Positions 62,001 through 64,000 of a stretch of 64,000 nt of DNA are shown here, one piece after another. Within the stretch, counting starts at the first letter, position 1. The number at the start of each line of letters is the position of its first letter. The DNA is from Rariglobus hedericola. Its GTDB lineage: Bacteria > Verrucomicrobiota > Verrucomicrobiia > Opitutales > Opitutaceae. The DNA is taken from assembly GCF_007559335.1 (NCBI RefSeq), contig NZ_VMBG01000003.1, positions 146,124 to 210,123 on the forward strand. The letters are read 5' to 3'. The translations under genes and the position numbers were made by a program. The notes under the pieces are model-generated. The model did no database searches, was not told where the DNA came from, and saw only the letters and a list, made by a program, of their open reading frames with translations.

Positions 62001-64000
62001 ACGGCGCGGATAGTCGCGAGGCCACCGCTGAGGTTGGGCGTTTCCGCGGTGAGGACGTCGATGATGGAGGCGTCGGTGGTGAGGTTGATCGCGGAGGTGC
62101 CGGCGTTGATGCGGCTGAGGCTGATGATGCCGGTGACGTCAACGGTGGTGCTGCCGGTCGAGACGATCTCGGTGCCGTCGGTCATGGTGAAGGCTCCGTT
62201 GACAGAGGTGATCGAAACGGTGCCGCCGGCGCGGATGTCGGCCGTGGTGTTGAGCGTGATCGTGTCGTCGAAGTTGAGAACGACGTTGGTTGCGGTGGAG
62301 ACGATGTCGGCGTTGACGGTCAGGGTGCTGTCGGTGTCGAGGGCGGTCAGCGTGACGGTGCCGGCGGTGGTGATCGCGATGTTATCGGCATCAAGTCCGT
62401 CGTTGAGGATGAAGTTGCCCGTGGTGAGCGTGAGGTTGATCGCGCCGGTGCCGGTGAGGTCGGACTGGTTGACGTCGGTCGCTTCGGCGACCGCGGTGAA
62501 GTTGGCGAGGACACGCGAGACCACGACGGCGACGGTGTCGATCGTGAGGCTGTCGTCGTTGGTGAGGTGCAGACCGCCGGTGCCGAAGATGGCGGTGAGG
62601 GTGTCGATACCGGTTTCGAGGACGTTGGAGGAGGAGCCGATGGCGTTGCCAGCAACGAGGCGGAGCGCGGAGGCGGTGACGTTCTGGTAGAAGTCGCCAC
62701 CATCGAGAATCGAACCGGTGGTCGCGGTGATCGAGACCAAGGCGGTGCCGGCCTGCACGCCGCCGAGGGTGATGTCACCGGTAGTGCCAAGGATGCGGAC
62801 GTTGCCGTTGTTGGTAAGGATGCGGGCGTTGGCTGCGAAGAGGATCGCTGCGCCGGACTCGATGTTCACCGTGGTGGCGGCCGCACTGGTGATGACGTCG
62901 GCCAGTGCATTGAAGGTCATGGTGCCGGTGGCGAGCACCGTGATGTGACCGGTGGAGGAAACGAGGTCGGCGTTGGCCGTGATGTTGCCACCGATGTTGA
63001 GACGGATGTTACCGGTGACGGAGAGCGCTATGTTATCGGCATCGAAGCCATCGTTCAGCGTGAGCGCACCGGAGAGGATCTGGAGGGCGAGCGAACCGGT
63101 GGTGACGAGATCAGCCTGGTTGCCGGTGACCACGTCAACCGTGGTGCCGTCGGAAAGGACGGATTGCACGGTCACGGCGACCGTGTCGATCGTGAGGCCG
63201 TCGTCTTCGATGAGGCTGATGCCATTCGCGCCGGTGGAGGCGGTCAGGGTGGCGATGGCGGTCTGGAGGGCGTCGGAGGACGAGCCGATGCCGATGGCCG
63301 AAACGAGGCGGACGGCGCGGCCCGAGATGTTCTTATAGGTGTGGCCTGCAGCGAGAATCGAACCAGCGGTGGCCGTCAGCGTGATGTCGCCGGAGGTAGA
63401 GTTGACTCCGCCGAGGGTGATGTTGTTGGCGGCAAGGAAGCGGATGTTGCCAGTGGTGGTGAGGGCGCGGGCGTTGGCGTCGAAGGCGATGTTGCGGCCG
63501 GACTCGAGGTTGATCGTGCCGGTGGTCGTGGTGACATCGGCACCAGAGGCGAAGGTCAGGTCGCGAGGAGCGATCACCGTGACATGGCCGCTGCCGGAGT
63601 TGATATCGGCATTTACAAGGATGTCGCTGCCGACCGCCAAGGTCGTCAGGAGGATGTTACCGGTGCCGTTGGCGGAAACCGCAGTGCCGTTCACTAGGCC
63701 ATCGTTCAAGGTCAGGTTGCCCAGCGTGACGACGAGGACGATGCTGCCGTTGGTGCTGGTGGTGAGATCCGACTGGTTGAGATCAACCACATCCGAGGTG
63801 GTGGCCGTGCTGCTGAACTCGGTAACGGTGACCGTCACGGTGTCGACGGTCGCGCCGTTGTCCTCGGTGATGAAGATCGATCCGGTCGACGCCAGCGCAG
63901 TGAGGACATCGATGTTCGTCGTCAGGTGGCGGATGTTCGTGCCGATCGCGCCGTTGGCCTGCAGGCGCAGGTTCGTCGCGGTCACGTTCTTGGTGGAACC
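59093..64000 (-). CDS. Giant repeat-rich surface protein, N-terminus outside the window (partial)
   Basis: At least 1,630 residues of an extended beta-helix type protein; the frame is open to the right edge, so the start lies beyond it. The composition is Thr/Asn/Gly/Val/Ile-rich with almost no Cys, Trp or Lys. Short strands recur with patterns such as GDITLTATTGSI and NLTFTGDVRLGADVTI, like filamentous-haemagglutinin-type adhesins. The part at the right edge holds three clear long repeats of 216-219 residues. The C-terminus ends VTITPNPTITQLQ without an outer-membrane barrel or a PEP-CTERM signal, so the secretion route is not evident here. It lies upstream of the TIGR02597 gene on the same strand and may share surface functions. 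Confidence 0.85.
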   Translation of the reverse strand, partial: GSTKNVTATNLRLQANGAIGTNIRHLTTNIDVLTALASTGSIFITEDNGATVDTVTVTVTEFSSTATTSDVVDLNQSDLTTSTNGSIVLVVTLGNLTLNDGLVNGTAVSANGTGNILLTTLAVGSDILVNADINSGSGHVTVIAPRDLTFASGADVTTTTGTINLESGRNIAFDANARALTTTGNIRFLAANNITLGGVNSTSGDITLTATAGSILAAGHTYKNISGRAVRLVSAIGIGSSSDALQTAIATLTASTGANGISLIEDDGLTIDTVAVTVQSVLSDGTTVDVVTGNQADLVTTGSLALQILSGALTLNDGFDADNIALSVTGNIRLNIGGNITANADLVSSTGHITVLATGTMTFNALADVITSAAATTVNIESGAAILFAANARILTNNGNVRILGTTGDITLGGVQAGTALVSITATTGSILDGGDFYQNVTASALRLVAGNAIGSSSNVLETGIDTLTAIFGTGGLHLTNDDSLTIDTVAVVVSRVLANFTAVAEATDVNQSDLTGTGAINLTLTTGNFILNDGLDADNIAITTAGTVTLTALDTDSTLTVNADIVSTATNVVLNFDDTITLNTTADIRAGGTVSITSVNGAFTMTDGTEIVSTGSTTVDVTGIISLSRINAGTSAINLTTDASIIDVLTAETPNLSGGLATIRAVGNFGTTTGDEDIDTQLASLDVIISGTGTIVIDEVDALNVVNATTTDGFISLDTVGDLAIQKAVAGGNSNILLTVGGNLTVRSVTATANTITANVTGSIEPITGGVEAEQLNAATLVLNAGTGIGAGTQLVVRASTLTLITTTGDIDVRNLFAGTSTILDISTGGTGLGTGTINYEQTGGPLTIVDGSTNDGDISITLGTGNLIITELHAGGDGDIFVTVTGAGGVSLGDVTAGGGDIRVSTSDTIVLDQDVTTNGENLTFTGDVRLGADVTITTSGGNLTFDDTLDGNFSLVINTGAGDVEFNAPVGATIPLAGLDITSLGDIAINSTLTVAGDTAFHSATLTVTGGPNSISTTNGGTFLAEPIDGTLTMGIGALGSSIYGYVIGTNILNALAPGFGSVTFGRADGTGHVDVGTATFRSPTVIRTPGVGGSLNIVAGSTVTVTGNNSLDLIAGSGDAGVLTMEAGAVITAGSGTVTLTADVVTLNGAAGSIQGTGRLVLQPSSVGRDIVVGAAGTASQFDLTLAELAVVATGFTELVIGRLDGEHAISVFTGVYRSAVTFRAPAGNGTVSILGNVSTTRPAGNITALAGADVLVSANLTTATGNIVLTADADLSGAGDLLISQTAINVIRANQGNLVFKGDSVILGTASTRADIYAVSGNITMTADVNGDGTGALILANAQNQLKAGGNLTLSTGTTAPTTDTLISLSGVVLVLGNITITSAGTITGEKISLVGYGAVSISSAESIIFESGLITSRNASTTLSADTDHDGSGDVILAANFNVIVQANTTATISGDEVIIGSATGFGRVVTLTGDIFIRSNFNQDTRGRFFVVNSQSRLSAGGSLFIGEVSYGSGTPYEISIQSAQVTVSRDVAFYSVTNVTLDGSLFTVTRNARIFAYGNIVMSGGELLTNGTLLALEADVDRDDTGSVTLSGNARLTNRTAVTITGYTVTRGPNVTITPNPTITQLQ
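62017..63970 (-). repeat. Three tandem protein-level repeats of 216-219 residues
   Basis: Units begin near 63970 (LRLQANGAIG), 63313 (VRLVSAIGIG) and 62665 (LRLVAGNAIG). Each contains a segment like DDGLTIDTVAVTV about 35 residues in, a NQ(S/A)DL turn, and LTLNDG(F/L). Diverged remains of the same pattern continue to the left (LATIRAVGNFG region). The left boundary given is approximate. Confidence 0.75.

Noticed and set aside
1..64000. CRISPR arrays, tRNA or rRNA genes
   Set aside because: No regularly spaced direct repeats, cloverleaf-type sequences or rRNA signatures were seen on reading; a dedicated tRNA scan was not possible.

Overview
The window looks like a chromosomal segment of a GC-rich, Gram-negative member of the Verrucomicrobiota, most likely near Opitutaceae. 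This placement is an inference from gene content, not a database match. It rests on a TIGR02597-type secreted protein, a PEP-CTERM protein, a XylR-type PBP-AraC regulator beside a GH2 beta-mannosidase, many orphan hybrid histidine kinases, outer-membrane proteins (DUF481, LpxR-like) and weak or absent Shine-Dalgarno sequences. Most of the DNA is GC-rich. A stretch at about 57.3-58.85 kb is visibly AT-richer. No rRNA, tRNA or CRISPR array was recognised.

Left part (0-13.7 kb). A hydroxybutyrate/ketone-body module opens the window: a GntP-type permease (cut by the left edge) converges on a minus-strand run of thiolase, a single-chain 3-oxoacid CoA-transferase and 3-hydroxybutyrate dehydrogenase. 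Next come a secreted protein of unknown function, a DUF3892 protein, an MFS exporter and an alpha/beta-hydrolase lipoprotein. A GbsR/MarR regulator then forms an operon with an MBOAT-type acyltransferase and a small membrane protein, with a perfect 24-bp palindrome at its start. The 10.4-13.6 kb stretch holds a secreted protein, a VOC protein, a rhomboid protease and a type II toxin-antitoxin pair. Three diverged copies of an unusual intergenic repeat separate these genes.

Centre (13.7-36 kb). A TetR-controlled RND tripartite efflux operon (adaptor, pump, outer-membrane factor) reads into an SDR and an MFS exporter. A DJ-1/PfpI protein, a DUF2330 membrane protein and topoisomerase III follow. 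A short copy of the topoisomerase 3' end lies on the far side of the DUF2330 gene. Then come a very large NMT1-PAS-GAF hybrid histidine kinase, a single-domain response regulator, a GH88-type unsaturated glucuronyl hydrolase and a PAS histidine kinase.

Right-centre (36-49 kb). An M20 peptidase lies divergent to a tightly packed run of cupin, PdxH, histidine kinase with a degenerate receiver, RmlD-like SDR and LipM/LplA-like acyltransferase. A polysaccharide deacetylase follows, then a 34-residue lysine/alanine-rich peptide gene with two terminators, DUF5069, DUF481, an rRNA-methyltransferase-like protein, an LpxR-like lipid A deacylase, a SIS-domain protein and an N-acetylglucosamine-kinase-like protein.

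Right part (49-64 kb). A XylR-type regulator, a hybrid histidine kinase and a beta-mannosidase form a glycan-use locus. The same dyad operator core (AAACGACA-N7-TGTCGTTT) lies in front of the regulator gene and in front of the mannosidase gene. The window ends with a membrane protein, a universal stress protein, a PEP-CTERM protein, a TIGR02597 protein and the C-terminal 1,600-plus residues of a giant repeat-rich surface protein that runs off the right edge.
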